DNA of 64,000 nt from Mycogone perniciosa (Eukaryota; Ascomycota; Sordariomycetes; Hypocreales; Hypocreaceae). A program made the translations under genes and the position numbers. Each line of letters begins with the position of its first letter. Within the stretch, counting starts at the first letter, position 1. The DNA is taken from NCBI GenBank assembly GCA_025331125.1, contig JAOALB010000043.1, positions 40,910 through 104,909 of the forward strand, written 5' to 3'. This document shows positions 35,384 through 48,110 of this stretch, one piece after another. The notes beneath the pieces were generated by a model that was not told the origin of the DNA, ran no database searches, and saw nothing but the letters and a program-made list of their open reading frames with translations.

Positions 35384-35800
35384 ATGCCCTCCAACTACGT
35401 CTTCACCGAATCCTCCCCCTCAACAACCACTTACGTCCGCTCTGGTCGAGGCGGTGCTGGCAACACATTCCGTGCCCCCGACCTCCCCTCATCAACCACC
35501 ATTACCACTTCATCCTCCACCACAACAGCCGCTCCCCGACGCTTCTTCAGTGGTATCGGCGGTGCCGGCAACGTTCACGAGGCCCAACAGCTGCGGCCCG
35601 CTCTCCTCCGCTCCCTCGAAGGCACCAGCGACCAGAATCCCCCCGTAGGCCACTGCGGTCGGGGCGGCGCTGGCAATGTCTACCGCCGAAAGACAAGCGA
35701 TGCGAGCAGCATTTCCAGCTCGGGGAGCGATGCGAGCTCGGTGAGCGACAAGGCCAAGATGTGGGCTGCGCGAGTGAGCGGCTCCTTTACCAGGAACTGA
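35384..35800 (+). CDS. DUF3602 (Par32-like) Gly-rich small protein
   Basis: Intronless 138-aa protein. It carries three copies of the short signature: SGRGGAGNTF (about 20-29), GIGGAGNVH (about 57-65) and GRGGAGNVY (about 92-100). Ser/Thr-rich spacers separate them and the tail is Ser-rich. Repeated GRGGAGN motifs define the DUF3602 family, which includes yeast Par32/Amu1, a TORC1-responsive phosphoprotein that inhibits ammonium transporters. A matching role here is inference only. No TM or signal peptide is present, so it is likely cytosolic and disordered. Confidence 0.88.
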   Translation: MPSNYVFTESSPSTTTYVRSGRGGAGNTFRAPDLPSSTTITTSSSTTTAAPRRFFSGIGGAGNVHEAQQLRPALLRSLEGTSDQNPPVGHCGRGGAGNVYRRKTSDASSISSSGSDASSVSDKAKMWAARVSGSFTRN

Positions 35801-36329
35801 GCGACGATGAATGAAGCAATTCATCACTGTAACGACCTATTCTCTCTTCTCTTTTCTGTTGTTTTACGAACTCTATCCAATTGGGATGGATCACGAATGG
35901 TGGGGAAAGCGACAGGTGTTTATTTGGGCTGGGATGATTATACCCGCATGTTAAACCCATTGATGGAGTCAACATGCTTTTGCATCTCATATTCTGGTTG
36001 AGAATTGATATGCGGCAATGAAAATACGGTGTAGCTATAGGAAGGGAAAGCATCTATTCATATATGCATAGGTATATTACATACTTGAGTAAAAAATGGC
36101 AACTTTTGTAATATTTAAATACCTCTCTCTCCAACCGAAATGGGCCTGTTTCTCTTGAGTCTTGACTTTGGTGGAATTCTACCCTGCCAAGTACACAGTG
36201 TTTGACAAAAAAAATGAAATAAAAAATACATCATTGCTGGCAAAATCATCATCGCATTTAGAGCAAAAAAGAAGGTCGCGACATGCGTCCCTCAGCCATG
36301 AGGGGAAAATGCAAAAAGAAAATATCTCA

Positions 36330-36401
36330 AGGTCCTAGAGGGAGTCGAACCCTCGCTGGCGGAATCAGAATCCGCAGTCATAACCGTTAGACCATAGAAC
36401 C
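36330..36401 (-). tRNA. tRNA-Gln (anticodon CTG)
   Basis: On the minus strand the acceptor arm GGTTCTA pairs with TAGGACC. The D arm is GTC-TAACGGTTAT-GAC, the anticodon arm is GCGGA-TTCTGAT-TCCGC with anticodon CTG, and the T arm is GAGGG-TTCGACT-CCCTC. There is no intron. The cloverleaf is complete, 72 nt including the discriminator base. Confidence 0.93.
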
Positions 36402-36659
36402 TCTGATTAGATGAAAACCAAGTCAGCATAACCCCTTCATAGAGGAAGACGAATCAGGCCACTGCACATTGTAGAAATGAAAGGAACCCAACATACCTAA
36501 ACTGAGGTTGAATACAACAAAAAAAGGGTTCAATGTCAAGGCTGTATTGGCCTCATATTTCAATTTCGAGCACAACGAGCACAACAAGCAGAAATAGCCA
36601 CACACATCGATCAGCAAGGCAAAAAGAAGAACAACAAACAGGTTCGAAGAGCAAAAAGA

Positions 36660-36750
36660 TGATCTCGCCCGGGCTCGAACCGGGGACCTTTTCGGTGGCG
36701 TTAACTGAAGTTGTTAACGAAATGTCATGACCAACTAGACCACGAGACCA
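36660..36750 (-). tRNA. tRNA-Val (anticodon AAC) with intron
   Basis: On the minus strand the acceptor GGTCTCG pairs with CGAGATC (one G-T pair). The D arm is GTC...GAC, the anticodon stem TTTCG/CGAAA, the loop TTAACA...C with anticodon AAC, and the T arm CCCGG-TTCGAGC-CCGGG. About 16 nt sit after position 37 (ACTTCAGTTAACGCCA), the canonical place for a tRNA intron. Confidence 0.92.
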
Positions 36751-37243
36751 GGATGAGTTATGATTGGTTGTTGAGACAGGGTGAAGTGATGCAACCTATA
36801 ACCCCGACTCAGTCAGGCGAGTAGTGAGTGAAGAGGACATTGTGAAAGAAGAACAGACATATTAACGCCCTTGTCGCACACAACTCTGCTCGTCAGGATA
36901 ATTGCCAACTCCAAATCAGGGTATCATTAGACCTTCTCCATCTATCAGACAAAGTCCTACACTCCCACTCTGCCTCCTGCAACCCTTGAGCTCTGCTGCG
37001 TATATCCTCGTCTCTGTCCTCATAACCAAGTTTTCCGTCAAATATGTACTACATCATCAGCTGAATGTCCACTTCAGTTGACATTGGCTCTCTTCTCCCG
37101 TACAAGGGTGTGGTTCGTAGCCAATGTCAGCTGCAGTTTCTTGGAAATGTAACTGCATGCCATGCTCAACAGACGGACAATCAAAGACAACAACCCCCCC
37201 TCCCTGCTCTGTTAGGTAGATGCGCCTGGCTTCTCATCATAAC

Positions 37244-38556
37244 TCATGTGAACTTCGTATGGATAATATCTGGGTTCTCGTGCCAGTCGTCAATACTCAC
37301 CAGCATCTGACATATAGTTAGTATTACGCCGCAAAAAAACGGGGGCTCCGAACGTACCTTGCGGAAAGTGCTCAATCCGGCAAGAATGCTTCCTCCAATC
37401 CATGTTGAGTACTTCCGCTCTGGCGGCGCAAAGATCTTTATCCGCATGTCTTTGACTGCCAGCTTTTGTAGCTCTGTTAGGAGTCGGTCACCAAAGCCCT
37501 TGGTTAGTGTACTCCCTCCTGATAAGACGATGTTGCTATACAGCGACTTCCGGAGGTCTAGATCAGTGCGGCTGATGGCGTCGACGACGATCTGGTGAAC
37601 GCCAGGGTATTCCTGGCCAATAATTTCGGGGTCGAATAGAATTTCTGGGGCTCTGAACCGTTCTGCGCCAATCTATTGGATTCGTCAATACCGAATGTCG
37701 AGCCATTGCAGCCAATCAAGCATTCTCACCTTCAGTTTGTGCCCATCTGGTAAGATGTATTCGGCGAATTTGCTCTCATTAGGCTTCACTCCGAGCCAAT
37801 CCCTTTCCTCCTTCTTTGGGTCATGTGCAACATACGACACACTCTCCTTGATTAATCTCACGACTTCCTTCTCCGCACTTGTGTGGAACACGTAGCCGCT
37901 CTTGCGTAGAAGCGTTTGCAGATACTCTGTGACATCTCGACCCGCAACGTCAATCCGCTGTATACTACTCGGCATGGCGAATCCCTCGTATACGGGCACA
38001 GCATGAGATACGCCGTCGCCTGAGTCGAGTACTATGCCGGTTGTCCGACCACTGGCGTATAATGACAGTACTGCCTGGATGGAGGTGTGAAGCGCTGGAA
38101 CGTTGAATGTTTCGAAGAGGATTTGGGCGGCTGTGTCGCGATTGCTTCGTGGATTCAGGGGGGGTTCTGTCAACAAGACAGGATGCTATGATCATCATAT
38201 CAGCACAACGACTGTAATTCCGTCATCCTGTCCATGTGCAAACGAACCTCTTCACTCAGAGTCTTGAGTCCCTCTCCGTACACGTACTCCCAAATCCTCT
38301 CCATGTCGTCCCAATCGGTGACAATGCCGTGCTCCAAGGGATAGTGGATCTTCAGTAGACCCCTCAGCTCGTTGGAAGCCTTGTTCCCTATGAAGACATC
38401 GCCCTCCAAAGCACCAGCCAGCACTCTCAGGTGCTTGGGCCGGCCAACCCAGGACGGGAAGAAGCACTTGGGGAGGTCCTCCCCTGCAAAGCCGGCTCGG
38501 ATGGTGCCTGAACCGTTATCTAGCACAATGGGCGCATTGTGTAGTATTTCGGTCAT
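37244..38556 (-). CDS. arp1: Actin-related protein Arp1 (centractin, dynactin subunit)
   Basis: Four exons on the minus strand (38556-38248, 38185-37730, 37672-37358, 37306-37244) give 380 aa. Introns are 62, 57 and 51 bp and all joins keep frame. Actin-fold landmarks: phosphate loop 1 [18 protein letters not shown], then [12 protein letters not shown], phosphate loop 2 [36 protein letters not shown] and the Arp1-type end [16 protein letters not shown]...[15 protein letters not shown]. The length and IIH C-terminus fit Arp1, which forms the short filament of dynactin. In filamentous fungi it is needed for dynein-driven nuclear and vesicle movement (nudK / ro-4 genes). It is divergent from the APSES gene. 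Confidence 0.94.
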
Positions 38557-39241
38557 TTTCGATCGCGTGCTGCACCCACTGAAAAAATTGGTGGTCCGTT
38601 TCCCTCCTCTTGCGAGCTCCCGTTGTTTGGCCCAGTGGTGTGTTTACCCCTTTCCCGGGAAATGAACGGTAGTCAACTTGCCCAACTTTCTTCAGAGCTC
38701 CGCAGCATTGGTGGCGTGTCGTAGCTTTGTCGTATGGCAGAGAGGCACAAATCGTCAGATCAATGGCCTTGCGGGCTTGTCGTGGCCATGCAGTATGTCG
38801 TGGTTTGGTGCCGTGGATGGTGACTTGCTTTTGTGCATGTATGCCATTGGGTACATAGCAGATTGCTGGCATATGGGAGCTCCTCACCAGCTGCTCCAGC
38901 CACGACGCGCTAGCAGCCGTCCGCGCTTAAGCCACATCACGTGAGTATGGGAGACTGTGGCGCCTCAGGCAGTAACCTCTTAAAGTGGTTCGCGTATCTG
39001 CGCGTCTCCTCCATCGCAACCGCGTCGCCGACGTGACAGTAATTCCAGGATCTTCAATCAACTGCACAGCGAAGCCCGAAAAGCTCTGAACGGACCTCGC
39101 CATCGACCATTGCGCCTGGAATAGACCGACTTGATCCTCACCTCACCTTTTATTGCTTGGCCAGCCAGCATTGACTCTCCTTCCGACTGCATTCGCGCGC
39201 AGGATTGGAGCACCATTGGTACCTATTGAACGGCTGTCGAG
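38557..39241. promoter_or_regulatory. Divergent promoter between arp1 and the APSES factor gene
   Basis: 685 bp. A perfect TCACGTGA palindrome at 38937-38944, within ATCACGTG, matches the Cbf1/bHLH-type RTCACRTG element. I see no clear MCB (ACGCGT) site. Confidence 0.5.
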
Positions 39242-41560
39242 ATGGTCAAGGGCAATGCCGCTGCCGCTGTCGCTGTCGCTTCCAGTCCGGGCATTTATAG
39301 TGCCACGTATAGTGGAGTAAGAGACTTCCCAACCGCCTTGCAAGCGTTGGCAATCATGAACAATGCGAATTGTGTTTTAGGGCTGCATGGAGGGCGGTTG
39401 CGCAATATGTGGTGCTGGTAGTGACCAGGAAGCTGATGTCGCTCCGTGCCTAGCTTGCAAGGGGATATGAGATGGATGCTAACAATTGCATTTGTAGATT
39501 CCTGTCTATGAATACCAGTTCGGTACCGACTTGAAGGAGCATGTTATGCGAAGGAGACACGATGATTGGATCAACGCAACACACATTTTGAAAGCCGCTG
39601 GCTTCGACAAGCCAGCTCGAACGAGAATTCTTGAGCGGGACGTACAAAAAGATGTCCACGAGAAGATTCAGGGTGGCTATGGCAAATATCAAGGTTTGCC
39701 TGCACCGGGACTCGCACATCGTCCAAGTGGTTAACACAGCTCAGGTACATGGATTCCTCTCGAGGGTGGTGAGGCTTTGGCCCAGCGCCATAGTGTCTAC
39801 GATAGGATACGACCTATCTTTGAGTTTACTCCTGGAAATGAAAGCCCTCCCCCAGCACCGAGGCATGCGAGCAAGCCCAAAGCCCCCAAGTCTCGACCCC
39901 CGCCGCTTCCGAAATGGAATCCCCCTCGTAAGTCTAAAGTTCTCGAATTTCACTCCATCTCACTGACACGGGGCCAGCTCCAATGCCTGTCGTTGAGGAG
40001 TATGAGAATGCTCCTAGCGAGAACGTAATAGGCGGCGAGGAGGATACTCCTGACAACCTCACAGTGGCATCAGCCTCATACATGGCCGAAGATGACCGTT
40101 ATGACGTAGCCCATGTCTCCACTGGCCACAGGAAAAGAAAGAGAGAGGAGCAGATGCAAGACCTCGCGGAACAACAGCATGCGTTGTATGGGGACGAGCT
40201 TCTCGACTACTTCCTTCTCTCTAGAAATGAGCAGCAGGGTATCGCGAAACCGGAACCGCCGCCGAATTTCCAGCCGAACTGGCTCATCGATGCTGAAAAT
40301 CACACTGCTTTGCACTGGGCGGCAGCTATGGGAGACGTCGACGTCATCAAGCAGTTGAAAAGGTTCAACGCAGACGTCTCTGTCAAGAATGTCCGTGGCG
40401 AGACGCCATTTATGCGATCAGTAAACTTCACAAACTGCTATGAGAAACAGTCCTTCCCCGCAGTCATGAAGGAGCTCTTCGACACAGTGGACGCTCGAGA
40501 TAACCAGGGCTGCACAGTCATCCATCATGCTGCCATCATGAAGAATGGCCGTGTCTACAGTCCATCTTGTTCACGATATTACTTGGATAATATCCTAAAC
40601 AAACTACAGGAGGCGTTAGATCCTAGTTCTTTCCAACGAATCCTTGATATGCAAGATAATGAAGGCAACACAGCACTGCACCTAGCAGCGCAGCGGAACG
40701 CTAGGAAATGCATTCGTGCGCTTCTAGGCCGTAATGCTTCGACCGACATCGCCAACAACGAGGGTGTCAGGGCAGAAGACTTGATCATGAAACTCAACGC
40801 GGCGAAGAAAGACCGTGGGCCACAGCGATCATCCTCCCCTTTTGCCCCTGAATCCCAACGACATGCCACATTCCGCGATGCCTTTGCAGAGAAGACCCGA
40901 AAACCCACCCAGTCGTTCCAATCAGCAGCAGCCACGACAGTGCAGTCGCGCATCTCCCCCCTCATCATGGAGAAGTTCCAACTTCTAGCTAAGAGCTACG
41001 ACGAGGAATGGCACGAAAAGGACGTTGCCGAGGCCGAGGCCCAGCGCATCCTGACCAACACACAGACCGAGCTGAATGCCGCTCGCCAGCAAATAGCAGA
41101 GCTGGAAACGCAGCTGGAGCCAGATGACGTGGCCGCCAAGGTCCTGAACGATGCCAACCTAGCGAGACACAACGTCCTCTCGCTGATCACACATCAGAAT
41201 AGGCTGCACATCCACCAGGCGGTTGAAAACGAGATGAGCCGACTCAACGGCGATGCCAGTGCGCAGGACGACTCATACGAAGAACGGTTAACCCTCGCCC
41301 GGCAACTAAGTCGAATGCTCTCGGAGCAGCGACAGGCAGAGACGGAGTACGTCGACGCGCTAAGCATGGTTGGCGTCGGGGACAAGATCGAGAAATACAG
41401 GCGGCTGCTGAAGCGGTGTCTGGACCCCAAGGATGGGGAGAGCCTGGACACGAACCTGGACAGCTTGATTGAGATGATGGAGGAGGAGAGGGAGGTACAC
41501 GACATGGACGGGTTGGCAGCGGCAGGGGGTGAGCCAATGGATTTTGCCGTTGCGATATGA
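39242..41560 (+). CDS. APSES/KilA-N transcription factor with ankyrin repeats (Mbp1/Res type)
   Basis: Four exons (39242-39316, 39498-39693, 39745-39927, 39978-41560) give 678 aa, all joins in frame. Intron 1 is unusually long here (181 bp). Residues about 26-115 form the APSES DNA-binding domain: [36 protein letters not shown] and [16 protein letters not shown] Pro-rich linker, ankyrin repeats (about 245-420: [39 protein letters not shown]) and a C-terminal coiled coil follow. This layout is that of Mbp1/Swi4/Res1/Res2, which with a Swi6-type partner forms MBF and drives G1/S genes through ACGCGT sites. Nuclear. The direct ortholog (Res1 or Res2 type) cannot be fixed by eye. Confidence 0.93.
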
Positions 41561-44500
41561 AAAACATGTGGCAAGAGGAAGTGGGTTGTGATGTTTCAGT
41601 TTGCAACGACTTGATATCCCGGGGGAACCTTTGTTACGATCATTACTTTTTTTCTTCTTCTGTCATTTTCCTTGGAAAGTATATGGTACGTGTATGTACG
41701 TGGCAGGGGGTGGTGATGATGTGGTGTATGTTGTTCACACACTTTGCTCCTTTAGAGGAGTAAGTTCTATGGGTATTTTTTGGGCGGATGGGGCGCTGGT
41801 TGGAACAGGGATCTATCAGACTTATTAATTTTCTCATTCACCTCGTCTCATCGTGAAGCATTTTCGTTGTTTTATTGGGCCATGTGTGTGTCTTACCGTT
41901 GCCCCTTGCCGATACAGAGCACACATCACCGTACAACGCGGTGATTGGCGCTTATTGATGACCGGCGCTCATTACCTCGAGTATCCATACTCGTACGATG
42001 TTCGTTGTCTGTCTGAAGAACGGAGTACGGACTATCTACTCCGGCGACGACATCTGCTTGTAAATCTGCTTGTACGTGTATAGCGGCCTAACCTCGGGAC
42101 AATAAATGTCGGTCCGGCAGACGGACCAACGGTCCAGCCAGCCTCCTCCAGAGTATCACCTTGCTAGCGCGGAAGCGATGACATTCTGTGGGATAATGGA
42201 TTCCTCACTCACCGTATGCTCAACATCCTCATTTAATCATTTCGACTGGGTAGATGATACCCTCCGACGAGGGAGTGTCCGGGAGCGTGGGGGCGAGATT
42301 TCCTTTTTCGGCGGAGGGCCGGCCAGAGAGGCTTGCATCCTGTTGGCGTCAGGTGAGCAGCTGAGCGAGGTCAATGGCTGGCTGGATCACGCCGTTTCGA
42401 CAACCCATGTCGCATAAGCTGTTGATGTCTGATAGACTTTGCACTTTGTGCTCCGCAAGCATTTCGTTTTCCCTCTCAGCATGCGGAAAATTTCCGTGAC
42501 TAAATAGATAACAATGAGGCCAGCTCCACAATTTGGTGGATAAGCCGCTTTGTCAGAGACAGCGGATTTTCTTCAGGTGAGTGACAGGTCGTCGAGCCTC
42601 ACCATGCTGTCATGGAGACACCGCATCCTAAAATAGTGTCATTGCTGTGAACTGGTTGGTTTCATGCTGATCACTTTTGCAGTTGTAAATTGAATGATGG
42701 GGCACGATACACGCTGGACAACTGAGCCGGATATCAACGTTCCACGTACGAGGCTCAAGTACAGGTGTCTTGGGGACGCAAAGAGGCTGAGCTGTTGTTG
42801 CGTCTGGGAACGTTGGTTGGACGCCCATGCAACTATACCTTGATTGATCATCCGAAATCCACCAATAACATGAACTTTGCGATACCGCCCGCGCTGAAGA
42901 TGAAAAGGCATCGATGAATACTACCACTTCGCACTCCAGTATCAGTGCCAAGAGAATTGGATGTGGGTTCGTGCCACATAGGCAGAGAGCCTCACCGTCA
43001 AAAAGTGGCGACAGTACGGAGTACGACAAGGACCATGATAAATGCGCCCGGTGCTGGTCAGTTGGACGGCAACAACCCGAAAATAGACTCGTATTCCTCT
43101 GCATGGGAATATTTTCGATATGTTGGATGCGAGAAGTGCATTCAGAACTCCGTATTGGGCAAGCAGTCGGTAACCTGGCCCATGGTGCAACCGAGGCGGT
43201 TTCGTATGGAGATCGGGTCCCGACTTCACGAACTCGAGCAATTCATATTCATCCAAGACGTGTGTACGAAGTACAAGGTTGCCTTGGGGGTGCGTGCTTG
43301 AAGGACCTTTTGGCATGCAGGCCGTGATTTGCCAAATTGTTCAGCTGGCACATGCGATCGTAGGTGGCACCGCCCAGTCGTCAGGTATCAAGAAGCCCAG
43401 CAAATCTCTGACAGGTCGATGGATACTGGAGATGTCAGTCAAACGATGACAATATCTACCTATTATTATGTACTCGTACTCGTAGTAAGGAGTACGAAGC
43501 ACAGGACAGGTGTAGGAGGAGCGTGCCAGACGGGGAGGGGGTGCGGGTAGGCTCGTAAGGCTGACGGAAACCCCCTCAAAGGTACGAAGTAGTACAGCAG
43601 TGAGACGCGACACAAAGGAAAGGAATCATCTGATGATGGTATGTCTTTCGCTCCCACACACGAATCGCCCAACAAATTCTGTTCGGCAGAAATGCCAGGC
43701 TGGCAGCCTGGTGATGCATCAAATGGAGGGCGAGGTTGGGATGCAGTTTGTTGCCGTTACGAGATGCCATCAAAATATACTTTGAGCGTGCGTCAGTCCC
43801 CTCTGCAAGGTGTCCAGGGCCTGTGTCGTCGCGAGCTGAAATGACGGAATTGTGCTTCATAGGTACAAGAGTCAGTTGAGTGGATTGTGGCCACTAGAGC
43901 GTAGAAGGGAGGAGAAAATTCCCCGACCCACGGCGACAAGGCGACGCCAGGATGCGTGCACTGCATGACGGATAATCCAGGCACGTGCGTAGATTAGATA
44001 GATGTAGGAGTACTCCGTACTTCGTACTCGTACTTGTCCTCGGAGATGCTGCGTCTGGAGTTCGCCGTGATGCGGCGATGATGGACCGGACGAGTGACTG
44101 AAGCAAGCGTATTACGATGCGAGAGTGGTGAGATTTAAGGATGATGTTGGATGGGGGTTTTCCCGGAAGCAACTTCAGGTTCAGGTTAGCCATCCGCCCT
44201 CCGGATTCGTACCTGCTAGGCCTTGCGAGTCGCAATCCAGCGCTGTAGGGCACTGTAGGGGCTCCGTTAGCGGCGGAACGGTGGAGATCGACAGCGCTAT
44301 CGACGCCAGATGTTCTAGAAACCGCTCATCAGCTGGGCAGGGTTGGCGCCTGCGGGCCTGGTGTGAGTTGGATTCGCTACCAGCTCTCTGGATCTCTGGA
44401 TTGGTACTGATCCACGAAGAATGGAGTCACTGGACACTATTGCATGCAAGAACCCAGAGAGCAGCAATGGCACCTCGTATGAGAGACTACTGCTGCCACT

Positions 44501-47204
44501 TCCACTACCACTACCACTACAATCTATCTCGTGCAGATACGAGTGCATTATGGGGTTCTCATTGGAGCGGATGCACTCGCACGATGCCTCTATCGGGTCT
44601 CGATGTTCTGGTCCCGGTCGCATCTTGCATATCGAATATCGACCGGCAAAATCTGGCGTCTCCGTCCCGTGTGGCCATTGGCTTACGAGTATTAGTAGCT
44701 AGTCATTCTATGGCCACACCACTCGGAATCGTGGCTTTCCACACACCTCAGTTTTTCAGCTGTCCTCGTCCAAACCACTGACGCATCAACCCAGACACAC
44801 TGTCTTTCATTATTGCCGCAATACTACTCCGTACGAGTACATACTTCGTTCTCCGGAACTGTCCACCATTTTTATTTCCGCTTTTGAATTAATCATTATT
44901 CAGTCGTTTAATTATTTTACTCATTTCATTGCCACAGTCTGGCCCCTTCGATCGCCAAGTTCCGGTTGCGCCTTTTCAGCTGGGCAGTATTATTAGGTAC
45001 CTAGTACGGAGTACCTCCTACTCACACATACCCAGTACCTTAATGTATGAAGTATGTACCTTGGTAGCCCTCCCGCTGTGTGGATACACGGATGCGAAGT
45101 ACCTCTTACCAATGTACGGAGTAAGAGTAATATTAATAGTAATCACCTCGATATTGATTTCAGGCGGCTTTGATGATGCCAGAGACGCCACCAGACAAGA
45201 CAACCATGCTTGGCCGTCTCTGATTACGAGTCCACTGTTTGATCCATCATTCAGATCTCAGGCCAGCCACGACTTGCCAAGACAGCCATCTTGAGAAGAT
45301 GCAGGTCCGAGTACGAAGTACTAATGTAGTACTTTATCCATACGGTACCTAGTAGAAAGTATTCCGTACCTCGTGCAGGATACCAACTACTAAGACGCGG
45401 TCTTCGCCAAGATGGCCTAAATGGGTAAGCGGTAACCCCACCCGTTTATTCCCTTGGCTCTGAAAACGCACCAAAAAAAAAAGTCTTCCAGATGCATCAA
45501 GGCCATCATCTTCCTCCAACACTGGTTACCCGGATGACTACGAGTAGCGCTGCTGCCACTGACTCCTGGTATGTGTGGTGTATTTTGGACAGTTTGTTCA
45601 ACCCACCATCCATTTAAAAGCGGATCTGCCACATGGCTGACCATCCAGCTAATTGTTTGCTCCAGCGAGCCGTCAGGGTGGGCACCCATGGCGGCTCGAT
45701 AGGGCTCACCTCAGCTGAAATCCTTGGAACCAACTTGCCAACTCCCACCGATTGTGGGCACTCGTCAACCGCCGTTCGTGCCGGAATTCCCTAGGCCGCT
45801 TTCCATGGCCCTGAAACATGAAGCAAATAAGCTCCAGGCCATGTCCCGAGACCTTGCCAGCCTGCCACTAACACCATGGTATCTGCTAGGCGTACGGAGT
45901 ACTCCGTACCCCATACTGCTCGAACAGGGCAGCCAGTCTTCAGGCGAGTCAAGAACGCGGCTCGTGCAGGCCTGCTGAAAACAGGGATCACAATAAGACC
46001 CCGGACCCAAAGCAAACGCTTTGCCTTTGCTGCAACAGCCGGCCCATCTTGGTTTTGGCGACTAGACTGGTAACGGCCTGTAAACCGACGCTTTGGTCAG
46101 TCTATGAGTACTTCTCCGTATGGAGTACGAAGTACGACACTCCTGCCCTGCAACGCACCGCAACCAGCCCGCGCATAGATCACCCGTTCCTCTATGTACG
46201 GATGCGGACGGCTCGATGATGAAGGCCATCCCTTCATTTTCCCTTCACTTCCCGCGACCGGCGCCGGCGCCGATGCCATGCCATGTCATGCCATGCTATG
46301 CGAGGCAAATCACCCATGGCTGGCTGGCTCTGCGCATTGCAAGCATTGGCTTTTTGATCCCCACCCCCAGCCTGGGAAAGACTGCAGCTACTGTACGTAT
46401 TCCATTCTGCGCATGGCATGGCGCTCGCTGCCCGAGAGTCACGATATTACTGCCACCCCCCTTACCCAATGCCCTCTGCCAACTTGTATACCTAGTTGAG
46501 CAATGCTTTCCTGCTGGACATCGTCTGGTCAGGCCCCCGTTCTTCTGCAGCATGCACTTTCACTTCCCCGGTGGGATCTAGCGTATCTCGAGTCTTTCTT
46601 CTGTTCTCTCCGTTTTGAAAGCCACATCACGCACCCCCAGCCTGTCCTGTTTGACTTATATTAAGGTTCATCAGGCCCCAACACTTGGGACATGGTGACA
46701 GTCACCTTGTGCTAACCTCCTACGACCGACTGACAAAGCATTTCACAGCCGAAAATAACCACACTCTCCACCAACGACCATCGTTGCGTGGTACAGCTTG
46801 ACAACGAGATCTGTGCGACCCGAGAACAAAACTACCCCACGGTCATCTCCCCCGACTTCTTCTACTCATCAGATACTCGAAATATTCGTCACATCGGACC
46901 AGATCGTGTTCGATTTGAGGATTTGCCGTATAAACGAACCGCACTTATTTCGCCTTATCCGAGTGTCCCGGCTCAGGAAGGATTCGGCGTTGCCTGTTAC
47001 CAATTGGAGGTTGATCCTGCCCAGCAAAAGCCCCACGGCCGCAAATTTGAAATCACCGGCAACGGCGTCACTCACCTCGCCTTGTCTCCATCGAGCCGCC
47101 GCCCCACGAGACGTAGGGCAGAGTACCAGACGTAGTGAGACTTGACCGGGGACCCCCGGCTGACGGCGCCAGACCAAATTTCTATAAGCAGTACACCATC
47201 CACC
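41561..47204. other. Gene-poor region rich in the dispersed TACGGAGTA motif
   Basis: 5.6 kb with no supported gene; the open frames are short and lack protein-like composition. It carries many copies of TACGGAGTA/TACTCCGTA and TACGAAGTAC, for example near 42023, 43014, 43484, 44009-44033, 44826, 45004, 45116, 45310, 45892 and 46112-46132. There is also a CATGC-type simple run (46269-46295). A GGTGAC-A-GTCACC inverted repeat at 46694-46706 lies near the likely promoter of the gene at 47205. Confidence 0.6.
45892..45909. repeat. Perfect 18-bp palindrome of the dispersed motif
   Basis: GTACGGAGT followed directly by ACTCCGTAC. The core CGGAGTACTCCG has the CGG-N6-CCG geometry bound by some Zn(II)2Cys6 factors. 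A nearly identical palindrome (ACGGAGTACTCCGT) occurs at 52791-52804. Confidence 0.85.
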
Positions 47205-48110
47205 ATGCCAGCAACCAATCGAGCAGGCCTGTCCGGCACCGAATACTTGAAAGCCCAACCGCCCTCCTGGGAGTCTCTTCGAACTGGCCTGGCTATTTTC
47301 GCCTTATTCATCATTGTGCGCTATTGTGTCCGGCAAGTTTACTCATGGCTAAGGCCAGTTGAGAGACTCAATCCTATTCACCCCACCACCAACCACTTAT
47401 TTCAGCCACGGTACCAGCCGCATCTTTGGCCAATGGATGAAAAGTCTCCCCAAGGAGGTAATGCTAGAGGGATGAATAGCCAAGACGCCAGTTTCAGTGA
47501 AGAAGGGAGAAGGACAACGGCAATGATCCCCACGGACCCCCGTTGGAGGACTGCTGGCGACTCGATACCCGGTCACTTTATATCTAGGCTGCCTCCTGCG
47601 CCACCTTTGACTCCGCCTGAGCTAAGCAACGCCGTCTTTACCTTTGATGGACAGTCACACAGCCAGGAGAGTTTTATTCACCAACCGAACCCAGACTACA
47701 TATCTTCGACATCAACATCCTTCTTCCAGGCAGACAGCCCAAAGTCGTCATCCATTCCCCGGCGTCGATCATACACTAGAACGCTACCTATGGGCTCCCC
47801 GATTTCTCACACAGGTCAATCCTCCGAGGCTGAGTCTCCAAATACGACGTTGTCGCCCAGCTCCTACCCACCAACCAGCGGATTGCTACCACCAGCACCT
47901 CCGTCGGAACTTGATTCTGAGGACGATGGCAAGGCGCAGCGAAACGTCGATGTCCAAGGCGAAATCATATCGGTTCTCGATCGCGATGGAGCTGGATGGT
48001 CTCGACATACGCGTGTCTATGGTGGCGGTGCCTGCCTAGCGTGCGCCGCATCTGGGGGTCATGGCGGAGGATTCTACGGAGCAACAGTGACGCCGGAGGA
48101 GATGCGATGA
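47205..48110 (+). CDS. Conserved-looking single-TM protein of unknown function
   Basis: Intronless 301-aa protein. ATG 47205 is in a strong CACCATGCC context; the frame continues 21 codons upstream but with no better start. A single hydrophobic helix at about 24-45 (LRTGLAIFALFIIVRYCV) has no clear signal peptidase site, so it is probably a type III/II anchor. A long Ser/Pro-rich disordered region follows. The C-terminus is the most protein-like part: VYGGGACLACAASGGHGGGF then YGATVTPEEMR, with a CxxC pair that could bind metal. I recall similar C-termini in fungal hypothetical proteins but no function is known to me. Confidence 0.75.
   Translation: MPATNRAGLSGTEYLKAQPPSWESLRTGLAIFALFIIVRYCVRQVYSWLRPVERLNPIHPTTNHLFQPRYQPHLWPMDEKSPQGGNARGMNSQDASFSEEGRRTTAMIPTDPRWRTAGDSIPGHFISRLPPAPPLTPPELSNAVFTFDGQSHSQESFIHQPNPDYISSTSTSFFQADSPKSSSIPRRRSYTRTLPMGSPISHTGQSSEAESPNTTLSPSSYPPTSGLLPPAPPSELDSEDDGKAQRNVDVQGEIISVLDRDGAGWSRHTRVYGGGACLACAASGGHGGGFYGATVTPEEMR

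Larger units (their letters stand above)
35801..37243. other. Intergenic region containing two tRNA genes
   Basis: 1.4 kb between the DUF3602 stop and the arp1 stop, with two minus-strand tRNAs (listed separately). Apart from these I see only AT-rich UTR-like sequence and no ORF with protein-like composition. Confidence 0.6.

Noticed and set aside
46788..47145. Two 115-codon frames upstream of the gene at 47205
   Set aside because: They overlap in different frames, lack protein-like features and lie in the likely 5' leader.
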